A DNA stretch of 38,924 bases from Nitrospira sp. (lineage in GTDB: Bacteria; Nitrospirota; Nitrospiria; Nitrospirales; Nitrospiraceae), in the NCBI GenBank assembly GCA_020697375.1, contig JAJFBJ010000025.1, positions 1-38,924 on the forward strand, read 5' to 3'. Position numbers and translations under genes: made by a program. The notes under the pieces were generated by a model. That model was not told where the DNA came from. It did no database searches and saw nothing but the letters and a program-made list of their open reading frames with translations. This document shows positions 27,887 through 35,416 of this stretch, piece after piece (positions within the stretch are counted from its first letter, which is position 1; every line of letters begins with the position of its first letter).

Positions 27887-28596
27887 GCCGCATGTCTCAG
27901 AGTGACAGAATTAGGAATGTGGAGAAAGATCAATCAACATTCCAAACACAGTCGTGAAGTAGGGGGCCTATGTAGGGACCGCATCCGGCACTAATAGATT
28001 CGCTGGCCCCTTGGAAGCCCCACAGGAGCAGAAGACGCAATTAACTGTGGTCCTTGAAACCAATAGTAAATCGACCCCCGCATCTCTTCTCATGAATCGT
28101 TCCGTGAAGAAGCGGCAAAACCCGGATACCCTTGCGAATTCACGTCGCCAGATCGCCCTTTGTTGTTCGTGCGGGCGAACCTTCGCCTCCGATTATTTCG
28201 AGACACCGCCGGCCATCGGCCATTCCATAGCCTATTGTTGAGCTTGCATGATTCAAGTCGCGATGGCGGCCATGCCAGAGAATCCGGTGAACGAATCACC
28301 TTGCGTAGGTGCGTCCATCGGGTAACGCGGAAGAAGAAGGACGGTCGGGAGGGCCTGGAGGCCATTGGGCTTCGGGTCCCTCCGTGCACCACTTCCTCAG
28401 CCCGGTTGTTAACCAAGTCATACGGTGTCCCGCCGTCGCCGATCGCCTGCCGGACAAGTAGAATCAGCGGCTGGCCTGTGGAGAGAGACGAACAAATCCG
28501 CCAAGGCATTCTCGCGTGAAGGCCGTTTGCATGGATAAAGGCAATCTGTTCAATCACGTGAAGAGATGGCTCGACTGGTTTCGGTCAGGGAACTGA
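27887..28596. other. Gene-poor stretch
   Basis: Open frames exist on both strands (for example 28011-28241 + and 28090-28557 -), but they overlap each other, lack ribosome sites and show Arg/Ser-rich composition typical of non-coding frames. I see no supported gene, RNA or repeat. Confidence 0.4.
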
Positions 28597-28716
28597 TTAC
28601 CACGGCACCCCCACGATCTCTACCCCACCTTCATTGAGAATGGTCAGAATCAAGACAGCGAGGGTAAAGACGACGTACACGATTATCTCGATTTTTCCTG
28701 ACAGCTTCCGCGTCAT
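28597..28716 (-). CDS. 39-aa single-pass membrane peptide
   Basis: A short frame beginning MTRKLSGKIE followed by the hydrophobic helix IIVYVVFTLAVLILTIL and a short tail ending GVPW. GGAGGG lies 6 nt before the ATG, which is a strong start signal. Positive residues precede the helix, so the N-terminus is probably cytoplasmic. No family is recognised. It lies between gene-poor DNA and the lipoprotein gene on the same strand. Confidence 0.55.
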   Translation of the reverse strand: MTRKLSGKIEIIVYVVFTLAVLILTILNEGGVEIVGVPW

Positions 28717-28900
28717 GACATTCCCTCCACCGACAGGTCAGGCCTCACCCTGCGAGCGGCTCTCCGTCAAGCAGTCGCCCTGATTGGCTGGCAACAGTAT
28801 GCGGTTACTACGCCGCAACTCAACAAAAGTCGATGAGAGTACATGCGGTTCCTGGTGCATGAACGTGTGAGTGCTTTTGGAATGAGCACCCACCGGCGCG

Positions 28901-29371
28901 TTAATCCCTGTCTCTCCCATGGCCTTTCCCTTTCCCATTCCCTCTCCCTCGCCCTGGATTGTCGGGACGACCGTTTCCCTTGTACTTCACCTTGTGCTCT
29001 TCATAGTAGAGGTAGGGCCTATCGGTCTCTAGCTCAAGGCTGATGTAGTTGCTCTTATCGAGCATTAGGGTCGAAGGGAGCGTCATACCTACCTGCCAAC
29101 TTCCCCCATTCATGTAAAAATAGCTTCCGGTACTGACGTTCACATAGACGCCGCTCGCCGGATAGTACTGATAGCGATACCGGACTTCCTTCGCTCGCCG
29201 CCCATCTGCCGGCGCCCAGGGCGGCGGGCCGCCTCGCGGGGTCGCGACGATCACGGGTTCCGGCGCAGAGTTCCCGACCGATACGCCAACACCGACATTT
29301 GGGTTTCTTCCGTCCATCGCACATCCCGCAAACAACAGGGCCCCGATTCCTGTCAGCAGTAACTTCTTCAT
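28901..29371 (-). CDS. Lipoprotein with basic Gly-rich tail
   Basis: 156 aa. Lipoprotein signal with lipobox LLFAGC (Cys about residue 17). The middle part contains GGPPPWAPADGRRAKEVRYRYQYYPASGVYVNVSTG in outline, then YFYMNGGSWQVGMTLPS and SLELETDRPYLYYEEHK, a pattern I associate with a small family of environmental-bacterial lipoproteins of unknown function. The C-terminus is a low-complexity Gly/Arg/Lys tail. AGGAGGG lies 8 nt before the ATG. Confidence 0.75.
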   Translation of the reverse strand: MKKLLLTGIGALLFAGCAMDGRNPNVGVGVSVGNSAPEPVIVATPRGGPPPWAPADGRRAKEVRYRYQYYPASGVYVNVSTGSYFYMNGGSWQVGMTLPSTLMLDKSNYISLELETDRPYLYYEEHKVKYKGNGRPDNPGRGRGNGKGKGHGRDRD

Positions 29372-30519
29372 TCCAAGTCCCTCCTGATCTGCATGAGACG
29401 ATACGCAGCCGTTTGTAATGTCCTGCCGGCCTCTGCTCTAGAGAACACCGGCCGAACCATCATCGGACTTCTAGAGCAAGCCCGATGCCCTCTCCCTTCC
29501 GACGGAGCTGCGGGGACATGGTCGGAGAGTCCATCTGTGCAATGGGCTGATATTCCAATCTGTTTGAGCCTCAATTTTGAAAGGTCTCTCCATGCGATCG
29601 TGTCGGAACCTGAGGCGAGGACTCTGACTCAGACAGTAATTTGTCCCTTTCAGACAAACGTGCGCACGGAAAGCCGATGTTAATCAAGAAAGGTGTACCT
29701 GGAGGGCATATCCATTGGTGACGATTGATGCTGGATGGTTGGCAACTGATTCCGATGAGAACCGCAAGAGCGGTGGCGTCACCTTGGAATCAGGGGCCGC
29801 TTTGGCGGGAAAATCGCGGACGGCTCCTCGTTCCAGAAGGCGGCGATGCGTCAGCTTGGCCGCCTTTCTGCGGGTAAGACTACCAGGAAGGAGGGAAACA
29901 GAAACCATGCACGCGACAAGCAACGCGCAATACTCACCCTACGAAGGCCCGCCGGCCACTCCGGGTCTCGCGGACCGGACGGTCCGGGGGCTCGTGAGCG
30001 TAGCCCCCACTTCACCTGAACTACAGATTGCCTCCGCAATCATCATGCTAAGAGTGAAGGGACTTCTGTACTCGGGAACCTCGTGTTCGCTAAGGATTCT
30101 TGGAGGCCATGAACGTCCACGAGCATTGAGTTCGGGAGTCTCAAGTAGCCTGCGAGCTTCGTTAAGATTCCTGAGAATTTACCAAAACTCAGAATTACGA
30201 CGGCCATCTATATCTCTATAACGATCCTCTCTCTGAGCATAGCCTTAAGCCGCGTCGCCTTTTGTTGCTGAGCTGCAAAATCCCTAGAATGTACATTCCT
30301 TTACGGAGCAGTTGATCGTCCCCATATTTTTTTTGCGCCACTTTGAAAACTATGCATTTCTGAGCAATCTATTCAGGGGCATGGAGCTAGCGGAAGTTTT
30401 GCAACCACGAGCGCAGTAAAGCGCACATACGCATCCATATGCCTACTTCCTTTCTTAACTCCTCTTCCCGATAATTTGTCCTCCATTGTCCCCTGGTGGC
30501 CCTTCCTGTCCTCTCGTGG

Positions 30520-30535
30520 GTACTTTACTTAGTAC
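30520..30535. promoter_or_regulatory. Operator-like inverted repeat upstream of rep
   Basis: GTACT-N6-AGTAC is a perfect 5-bp inverted repeat, 220 bp upstream of the rep start. It could be a repressor or HTH binding site, but short repeats of this size occur by chance. Confidence 0.2.
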
Positions 30536-30633
30536 AGCCGTTTCACATAGGGTCAGAGAACGCGAAGGAATGGCCAAGGACAAACTATGACACCACGATT
30601 GGTAGCCTGCACCGGAGCAACACGTTCGTTCGT

Positions 30634-30655
30634 GGATCGGCGGCAAAGCCGGTCC
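30634..30655. other. Hairpin in the candidate origin region
   Basis: GGATCGGC (30634-30641) pairs with GCCGGTCC (30648-30655), 8 bp including one wobble, with a 6-nt loop. It lies 100 bp upstream of the replication initiator gene. Confidence 0.4.
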
Positions 30656-30692
30656 GCGCCGCATGCCGAGAGGCTGCGGGGCGGAGCGGAAA

Positions 30693-30719
30693 AGCCCCCG
30701 TCTTGGTAACACGGGGGCT
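30693..30719 (-). terminator. Strong hairpin before rep: minus-strand terminator or origin hairpin
   Basis: AGCCCCCGT (30693-30701) and ACGGGGGCT (30711-30719) form a 9-bp perfect stem with a 9-nt loop. On the minus strand it is followed by TTTT, as in an intrinsic terminator, though no minus-strand gene feeds into it. On the plus strand the loop region reads TCTTGGTAAC, resembling the hairpin-borne nick site of pC194-type rolling-circle origins. Both readings are open. Confidence 0.5.
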
Positions 30720-30757
30720 CTCACCACAGGGTTCCTTACAGGAGTTCGAAAGGTTCC

Positions 30758-31768
30758 ATGGATTCTGCCTTCACCCTCTCCATTGATTGGCTCGCGTTTA
30801 CGGTCTTAGCGAGTAGGCCTGAAGAGACCATGAAGGTCCTTGGTGGAGAGTGGAGCAAGGCCAAAGGCGGCTTCCGAGGGTATCCCCTGTCCTGGATCAA
30901 ATCGGATGGACTGCAGGGGGTTGGAAAATTGGGGACCAATGCTCCTCGTCGTCCAAATGAAATCCATGTGGATCTCTCCGGCGGGCTGGTGTCTTCTCTG
31001 ACGCTTGATCAGATTCGCACACTGCTCAGATGGGTGCATGAGCAACAAGGACACGTCACACGGATCGATTGTGCCCTCGATGATCGAGCCGGGACCGTTC
31101 CGATGACGACGATCCGACAGGCTGTCGCAGATGGTCACTGCGTCACACGAGCCACGCAAGTGCGGCAGATCGTTTCCAACCTCACGCGTGGCACCGGGGC
31201 GACCACCGGCGAAACCATGTATTTCGGTAGTCCCCAAAGCCAGACCTTATTGCGTATTTACGACAAGCGATTAGAGCTCCAGAGTAAAGAACGAGAGAAC
31301 TGGCAGGACTACGGGGTGCGCTGGGAGCTGGAATTTAAGAAAGCTCGCGCCCAACTCTGCGCGCGAGCTTTGGCCAATTTGGACGAAGCCGACTGGAAAG
31401 AGTGCGTCGTGGGATTACTCCGAACCTATGTCAACTTCCGGCAAATCCCTAAAGATGCCGAGGATGAAGAACGCTACCGCGCTCCCATGCTGGAGTGGTA
31501 CGCCCTCCTGACGGAGGGATTTCAGAAGGGGCGATTAGCCCAGGAGAAGCAGGTGCAGACCCTGCAAAATGTAAAACGATGGGTGAGCGACACCCTGACG
31601 CCTATGCTGGCGGTAATTTGTGCCACCCCTGGAGGGGAAGAATGGCTACAGCACGAAATTGTCAGGGGCATCTCTCGGTGGAAAGACCGGCACCGGAACT
31701 TGCTCAAGCAACCACCCAATCGGTTTCATCCATCGTCTGCTGGCGGGAACGCGGGCAGTCCATGTTAG
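30758..31768 (+). CDS. Rep_trans-family replication initiation protein
   Basis: 336 aa. Family features in order: SIDWLAFTV at the N-terminus, RIDCALDD (about residue 101), TMYFGSPQSQTLLRIYDKRLE (about 152-172) and VRWELEFKKARAQL. These match the replication-initiation-factor family (Rep_trans) found in rolling-circle plasmids, filamentous phages and integrative elements. It would nick an origin, probably in the hairpin-rich DNA just upstream, after excision. It forms a module with the HTH gene and integrase downstream. No Zot, coat or other inovirus genes are visible. Confidence 0.85.
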   Translation: MDSAFTLSIDWLAFTVLASRPEETMKVLGGEWSKAKGGFRGYPLSWIKSDGLQGVGKLGTNAPRRPNEIHVDLSGGLVSSLTLDQIRTLLRWVHEQQGHVTRIDCALDDRAGTVPMTTIRQAVADGHCVTRATQVRQIVSNLTRGTGATTGETMYFGSPQSQTLLRIYDKRLELQSKERENWQDYGVRWELEFKKARAQLCARALANLDEADWKECVVGLLRTYVNFRQIPKDAEDEERYRAPMLEWYALLTEGFQKGRLAQEKQVQTLQNVKRWVSDTLTPMLAVICATPGGEEWLQHEIVRGISRWKDRHRNLLKQPPNRFHPSSAGGNAGSPC

Positions 31769-31772
31769 GGGG

Positions 31773-31800
31773 ACTGGGGGTGTCGCGAGACTCCCCCGGT
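31773..31800 (+). promoter_or_regulatory. Hairpin between rep and the excisionase gene
   Basis: A stem formed by ACTGGGGG (31773-31780) and CCCCCGGT (31793-31800), continuing after a T-T mismatch into GTC/GAC closed by the GNRA-type loop GCGA. It lies 11 nt before the ATG at 31812 and may limit rep read-through or the weak ribosome site of the next gene. Confidence 0.4.
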
Positions 31801-31811
31801 ATATCTGCATC

Positions 31812-32123
31812 ATGCTCACAGTCAAAGAGCTTTCGGCTTGGCTCAACATCAAGCCGTCCACACTCTACCTCTGGGTTTCACAAAACAAGATTCCCTGCCG
31901 TCGCATTCATGGCCTCCTCAGATTCGAACCTGACGCCATCCAGGCGTGGCTGAACAGTTTTGGTGTGAACCCTGGAAAGCCACCCGCCCTACCGACCCGC
32001 CATGATAGCCCTGGCCTAGACCAGCTCATTGAAGCCGCAAAACGTGAGGTCTATACTCCCCGGCACGGGGAAACCATCGCACCGAGCCCACGCGAAAAGG
32101 AGGAGCAGCATGGGGCTCGTTAA
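31812..32123 (+). CDS. HTH excisionase-like protein (MerR/AlpA type)
   Basis: 103 aa from the ATG at 31812. It opens with MLTVKELSAWLNIKPSTLYLW, a winged helix-turn-helix of the excisionase/helix-turn-helix_17 type, followed by NKIPCRRIHGLLRFEPDAIQAWL, the typical wing and C-terminal helix. The remaining 45 residues are polar. It overlaps the integrase start by 14 bp. Such proteins act as excision factors or regulators of the integrase. The frame extends upstream to 31620, but that part overlaps rep and lacks domain features. Confidence 0.8.
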   Translation: MLTVKELSAWLNIKPSTLYLWVSQNKIPCRRIHGLLRFEPDAIQAWLNSFGVNPGKPPALPTRHDSPGLDQLIEAAKREVYTPRHGETIAPSPREKEEQHGAR

Positions 32124-33180
32124 ACGAGGCACGACATGGTGGATGTCATTTACGTATCAGGGGCAACAAGTCCGAAGATCGACAGGAACGGCTGACAAGC
32201 GAATGGCTGAAGCGATTCTCGGCAAGGTGAAGGCTCAGATTATTGAAGGGCGATTCTTTGAGAAACCGGAAGAGGAATCTCGAACCTTCAGTGAATTGAT
32301 GGATCGGTATAGCACGGAGCATGCGGCAAGACGAGCTAACTCCCGTCGGAATGGCACGAGCGTGACACATCTCCGCGCGTACTTTGGGAATCCGAAGCTG
32401 AGCCAGATCACACCGAAACACATCGTGGCCTATAAGAATAAGCGGTATGCCGATGGGGTCAAGCCCGCCACGATAAATCGGGAGTTAAGCACGCTGAAAA
32501 AAGCCTTCAATTTGGCTCGCCGGGAGTGGGAATGGTGTAGCGACAATCCTGTCTGCAGGGTCTCCATGGAACGAGAGGACAATACTCGTGATCGCTGGCT
32601 CACGCTGGAAGAAGAGCATCGCTTGCTCCAGGCTGCGTTGCCGTGGCTGCGAGAACTGTTGGTCTTTGCGATCCATACGGGGATGCGGATGGGTGAGATC
32701 GTGTCTCTGACCTGGGCCGGAGTTGATCTGACCCGGCGCAGCGTGACGGTCTTTCGATCCAAGAACGGTGAACGGCGGACCATTCCGGCCAATCAGACCG
32801 TCCTCGGATTACTCGGCGAGAAATACGCCATCCGTCAGACTGCGAGCGATTTGGTGTTTCGTAGTCAGACTGGAACGCGGCTTGATGGCAGTAACATACG
32901 TCGATGCCTAAACAGCGCGCTCAAGACCGCCAAGATCCATGATCTGCATTTTCATGATCTGAGGCACACGTTCGCGACGCGAATGGTTCAGGCAGGAGTG
33001 GATCTCTATAAGGTGCAGCGATTGCTGGGGCATAAGTCTCCGGTGATGACCCAACGCTATGCCCATCACTATCCGGAGAGTCTGCGAGATGGAGTGGAAG
33101 TGTTGGATGTGCGGCAACCAATTAGCACAAATTTAGCACAGCCGCCGAGTCGGATCAGTGAGATCTCTCTAACACATTGA
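32110..33180 (+). CDS. Tyrosine site-specific integrase
   Basis: 356 aa from the ATG at 32110 (GGAGGAG just upstream). Domains: an N-terminal arm-binding-like segment (MGLVKRGTTWWMSFTYQG), a SAM-like core-binding domain (about 55-150) and a catalytic domain with Arg in HTGMRMGEI (about 191), HDLRHTFATR (about 281) and the nucleophile Tyr in TQRYAHHYPE (about 316). The C-terminal codons contain a TTAGCACA repeat also found near the left end of the element. The stop lies 4 bp before the tRNA-Thr 3' end, as expected for a tRNA-targeting integrase. Confidence 0.92.
   Translation: MGLVKRGTTWWMSFTYQGQQVRRSTGTADKRMAEAILGKVKAQIIEGRFFEKPEEESRTFSELMDRYSTEHAARRANSRRNGTSVTHLRAYFGNPKLSQITPKHIVAYKNKRYADGVKPATINRELSTLKKAFNLARREWEWCSDNPVCRVSMEREDNTRDRWLTLEEEHRLLQAALPWLRELLVFAIHTGMRMGEIVSLTWAGVDLTRRSVTVFRSKNGERRTIPANQTVLGLLGEKYAIRQTASDLVFRSQTGTRLDGSNIRRCLNSALKTAKIHDLHFHDLRHTFATRMVQAGVDLYKVQRLLGHKSPVMTQRYAHHYPESLRDGVEVLDVRQPISTNLAQPPSRISEISLTH
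33122..33142 (+). repeat. Right arm copy of the TTAGCACA tandem repeat
   Basis: Identical over 21 bp to 177-197, with two TTAGCACA units 11 bp apart. It is located inside the last codons of the integrase gene, 42 bp from the right att site. Confidence 0.45.
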
Positions 33181-33183
33181 TTT

Positions 33184-33229
33184 CTGGAGCCGGCGAGTGG
33201 AATCGAACCACCGACCTGCGGTTTACGAA
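33184..33229 (-). repeat. attR: duplicated 3' part of tRNA-Thr
   Basis: 46-bp perfect match to positions 1-46, lying within the intact tRNA-Thr gene apart from its first base. The identity ends exactly at the 5' edge of the 7-nt anticodon loop. Confidence 0.75.
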
Positions 33230-33260
33230 ACCGCTGCTCTGCCAACTGAGCTACGCCGGC
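33185..33260 (-). tRNA. tRNA-Thr (anticodon CGT)
   Basis: 76 nt including CCA. The acceptor stem GCCGGCG pairs with CGCCGGC, the D arm is GCTC-AGTTGGCA-GAGC, the anticodon arm is GCGGT-TTCGTAA-ACCGC giving anticodon CGT (reads ACG, Thr), and the T arm GGTGG-TTCGATT-CCACT has one G-T pair. The CCA is encoded. The gene is complete and serves as the integration site of the neighbouring element. Confidence 0.95.
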
Positions 33261-33398
33261 TCTCCTGAAGCAACACACCAAACGCGAATCGGAAGCGCGA
33301 TCTTACTCAGGACGAGAAAGACCTGTCAATGCGGAGGTGCAATCTTTCAAGAAATCCCGCAGCCGAAGTTCGTGAAAAAGCGGGCCGGCCCTCTCAAT

Positions 33399-35384
33399 TC
33401 AATGAGATTTCGTCACAGGAATTCCTCGAAGGGGAGACGCCTCCCCCACCGGAGGAAGACAGAGTGTCTGCTGGGGATTCCCGGCTTGCGTCTGCGCCAC
33501 GGCTCGAACTTGCCCGTGGATATAGGTGCAGAGCTCTCCGGTGAGCACGGTCCCATTTTTGTCGAGATCGGCGGCTCCGCGCAACCCTTTCAGCAGGAAA
33601 TAGGTGAACAACCCGTGCTGTCCTGGTTGATAGGCCTGCGCTTCCTGCAGCGCCGAATTCCCGATCATCAGCATCACACGATGGTGCGCCGCTCCAGAAT
33701 CCTCAGGGTTCCAACGGGGAGGCATCACCTGTCCCGGATCAGAGCCGGACGACGGCTCCAAGGAAAGATCCAACATCAGCACGGCTTGCTTCACTGACGC
33801 TCGAGCCACGGCCCGCTGAAGGCGGGAAAGTGAAAAGGTCCGGGTCCCGCCGGAGGGCGTGCCATCATAGGGTAACAAGGAGACGACACCGGTTGCTTGA
33901 TCCACCACGGCCCGTCCGGAGACATACACATAGGCGGTCGCTTGCGGCCCGCCCTGTTTAGGCAACCATTGTTCGAAGACTTCGATCAAGTCATCCTTGA
34001 GTCCCTTGGCGTCGGACACCACCCTCACCTTCTGTGCGGGAATACCGAGGACGGTTTTGAAATACCCGCCCATGATCTCGGCATCATGCGCGGAAAACTT
34101 CCTCGCCGGCATGGCCGGATCTCGAAACGCGCCGACACCGACGGCGATCCCAATGGCCTGCGATTGAGCCGGTTTTCCATTCATTGTCGGAAGCTGATCG
34201 ACATCCACCGACAGCACCTCCACCCCATCGCTGCGATCGGGATGGATCGCCACAAAAAACTTCTTGGATGACGGAAGCTCCACATTCGCCGAGGCGCGCA
34301 GCGTACAGATCAATTCTGCTTGCTCCATATCGGAGACGGTCCCCACTTTGCCGTCGATAGACGCACGCCGTATCTCCCCAGGCTGCAGCAGGCCGAGGGG
34401 GACCGGGGATTTGAGTCCACTCACGATGGCGGGATGACCGCTCACGTCGATCTCGACTGCCTCCGCGACCCCCGCTCCCTCGTTTTTGACTTCAAATTCC
34501 ACACTGAAGACTTCCTGCTGCTCGAGAACATGGTTCTGATTGTCGTCACGAATAATCGTGCGAAACGACAGTTTGGTCGGCGTCAAAGGCTTCTCGACCT
34601 GGGCCGTCGGGGGCGAGGTCGGGGGAAAGGAGGGCACGGTCGCTTGCGGCGGAGAAACCGGGACAGCCGGGGGCGCCGACAAGGGCGCTTCGGCCTGCGG
34701 GGCACCGGGCTTCGACAGGGGAGGGGTCCCTGCACTGCGGTCGCTCTTATTTATCTGGGCCTGCTCGCGAATTTTTGTGGCGGTTCCCAGCTGTTGGGCC
34801 ATGCCCTCCACCAGAATCGCAATCGCTTCCTGCGCCACTGCGTCAAGCCCGCTGACATCGCAGGTGTCGGCGCGAGTCTCCACCTCCCCTGTCGCCGAAC
34901 TTTGTAGCTTCTTACTGTGAAGCACAGCCCCCTGCTGGTCGATATAGGTGAAGTCGAGGCCCAGCGTCACGGTCGCGGGATAGGATTTATTCCCTTTGCG
35001 GGGAACAAAGAGATTCACCTCCCGAAAACCCAGGGCCACATCGACTGCGCCGTCGGCCGCTTCCTTCGACGTCGGAGTCACCATGTGGATTCGTTCGAAG
35101 ACTTGGCCCATGCGCTTCTGGAGCTGCTTCTGCAGGGCATCATGAACGGGCGCCGCCACGGTTTGGCCGCAGGCGTCACGGTACTCGACGGTTGCCGTCG
35201 CGATGCTCGGATCCGCTCGCACCAGAACCGTCAGTGGAAGATTGTAATTGGTAGGAACTCCGCTACGCTGGCCGAAGAATTGGCATCCCGCTGACAACAG
35301 CAGCATCGTCAGTAACGCCACGACTGGGCATCGCCATGACCCTCGCGCACCAAGCCCTATCCATCCGCACAGGTATTGCCGCAC
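33399..35384 (-). CDS. Caspase-like (peptidase C14 fold) lipoprotein lacking catalytic residues
   Basis: About 661 aa from a GTG at 35384; a start at 35516 would overlap the divergent UbiA gene. A lipoprotein signal ends LLLSAGC (Cys about 35). A beta-rich N-domain follows, then a Pro-rich linker, a CARDB/Ig-like segment (VEFEVKNEGAGVAEAVEIDVSG) and a caspase-like domain. There the expected His motif YxSGHG reads YVYVSGRAV (about 490) and the Cys motif DxCxSG reads MLDLSLEPSSG (about 537). Both catalytic residues are therefore missing. It is likely a binding or structural pseudo-protease at the outer membrane. Confidence 0.75.
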   Translation of the reverse strand: MRQYLCGWIGLGARGSWRCPVVALLTMLLLSAGCQFFGQRSGVPTNYNLPLTVLVRADPSIATATVEYRDACGQTVAAPVHDALQKQLQKRMGQVFERIHMVTPTSKEAADGAVDVALGFREVNLFVPRKGNKSYPATVTLGLDFTYIDQQGAVLHSKKLQSSATGEVETRADTCDVSGLDAVAQEAIAILVEGMAQQLGTATKIREQAQINKSDRSAGTPPLSKPGAPQAEAPLSAPPAVPVSPPQATVPSFPPTSPPTAQVEKPLTPTKLSFRTIIRDDNQNHVLEQQEVFSVEFEVKNEGAGVAEAVEIDVSGHPAIVSGLKSPVPLGLLQPGEIRRASIDGKVGTVSDMEQAELICTLRASANVELPSSKKFFVAIHPDRSDGVEVLSVDVDQLPTMNGKPAQSQAIGIAVGVGAFRDPAMPARKFSAHDAEIMGGYFKTVLGIPAQKVRVVSDAKGLKDDLIEVFEQWLPKQGGPQATAYVYVSGRAVVDQATGVVSLLPYDGTPSGGTRTFSLSRLQRAVARASVKQAVLMLDLSLEPSSGSDPGQVMPPRWNPEDSGAAHHRVMLMIGNSALQEAQAYQPGQHGLFTYFLLKGLRGAADLDKNGTVLTGELCTYIHGQVRAVAQTQAGNPQQTLCLPPVGEASPLRGIPVTKSH

Positions 35385-35416
35385 AATAGACTCGTTATAC
35401 CCAATCCAGCGACGGC

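Larger units (their letters stand above)
29372..30757. other. Long gene-poor stretch before the replication gene
   Basis: Nearly 1.4 kb without a supported gene. The frame 29715-30221 (+) has an Arg/Ser-rich composition and no family features. Structures noted near its end are the inverted repeat at 30520-30535 and hairpins at 30634-30655 and 30693-30719. Confidence 0.4.
1..33229. mobile_element. Candidate integrative element (tRNA-Thr island carrying Tad pilus and minor-pilin loci)
   Basis: The region is bounded by a 46-bp perfect direct repeat (1-46 and 33184-33229), the right copy being the 3' part of an intact tRNA-Thr gene. A tyrosine integrase lies 3 bp from the right copy, preceded by an HTH excisionase-like gene and a Rep_trans replication initiator, the usual order of a mobility module. 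Matching TTAGCACA repeats occur just inside both ends. Cargo is a Tad/Flp operon, a sigma-54 activator, a DsbA-like protein, a type IV minor-pilin operon with PilY1, and a gene-poor segment. No conjugation genes, relaxosome, capsid or Zot-like genes are visible. An alternative is a smaller rep-xis-int element beside an older island. Confidence 0.55.

Noticed and set aside
28090..28557. 155-aa open frame on the minus strand overlapping frames 28011-28241 and 28160-28519
   Set aside because: The overlapping frames on both strands are equally weak, with no recognisable family and low-complexity Arg-rich stretches.
28738..28938. 66-aa frame overlapping the end of the lipoprotein gene
   Set aside because: It shares DNA with a better supported gene in another frame and has no signal or family features.
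29715..30221. 168-aa open frame on the plus strand
   Set aside because: Arg/Ser-rich composition, no domain or signal features, no consistent ribosome site. More likely a chance frame in gene-poor DNA.
30758..33180. Inovirus (filamentous prophage)
   Set aside because: The Rep_trans, HTH and integrase genes would fit, but no Zot-like ATPase, small coat protein or ssDNA-binding protein gene is visible.
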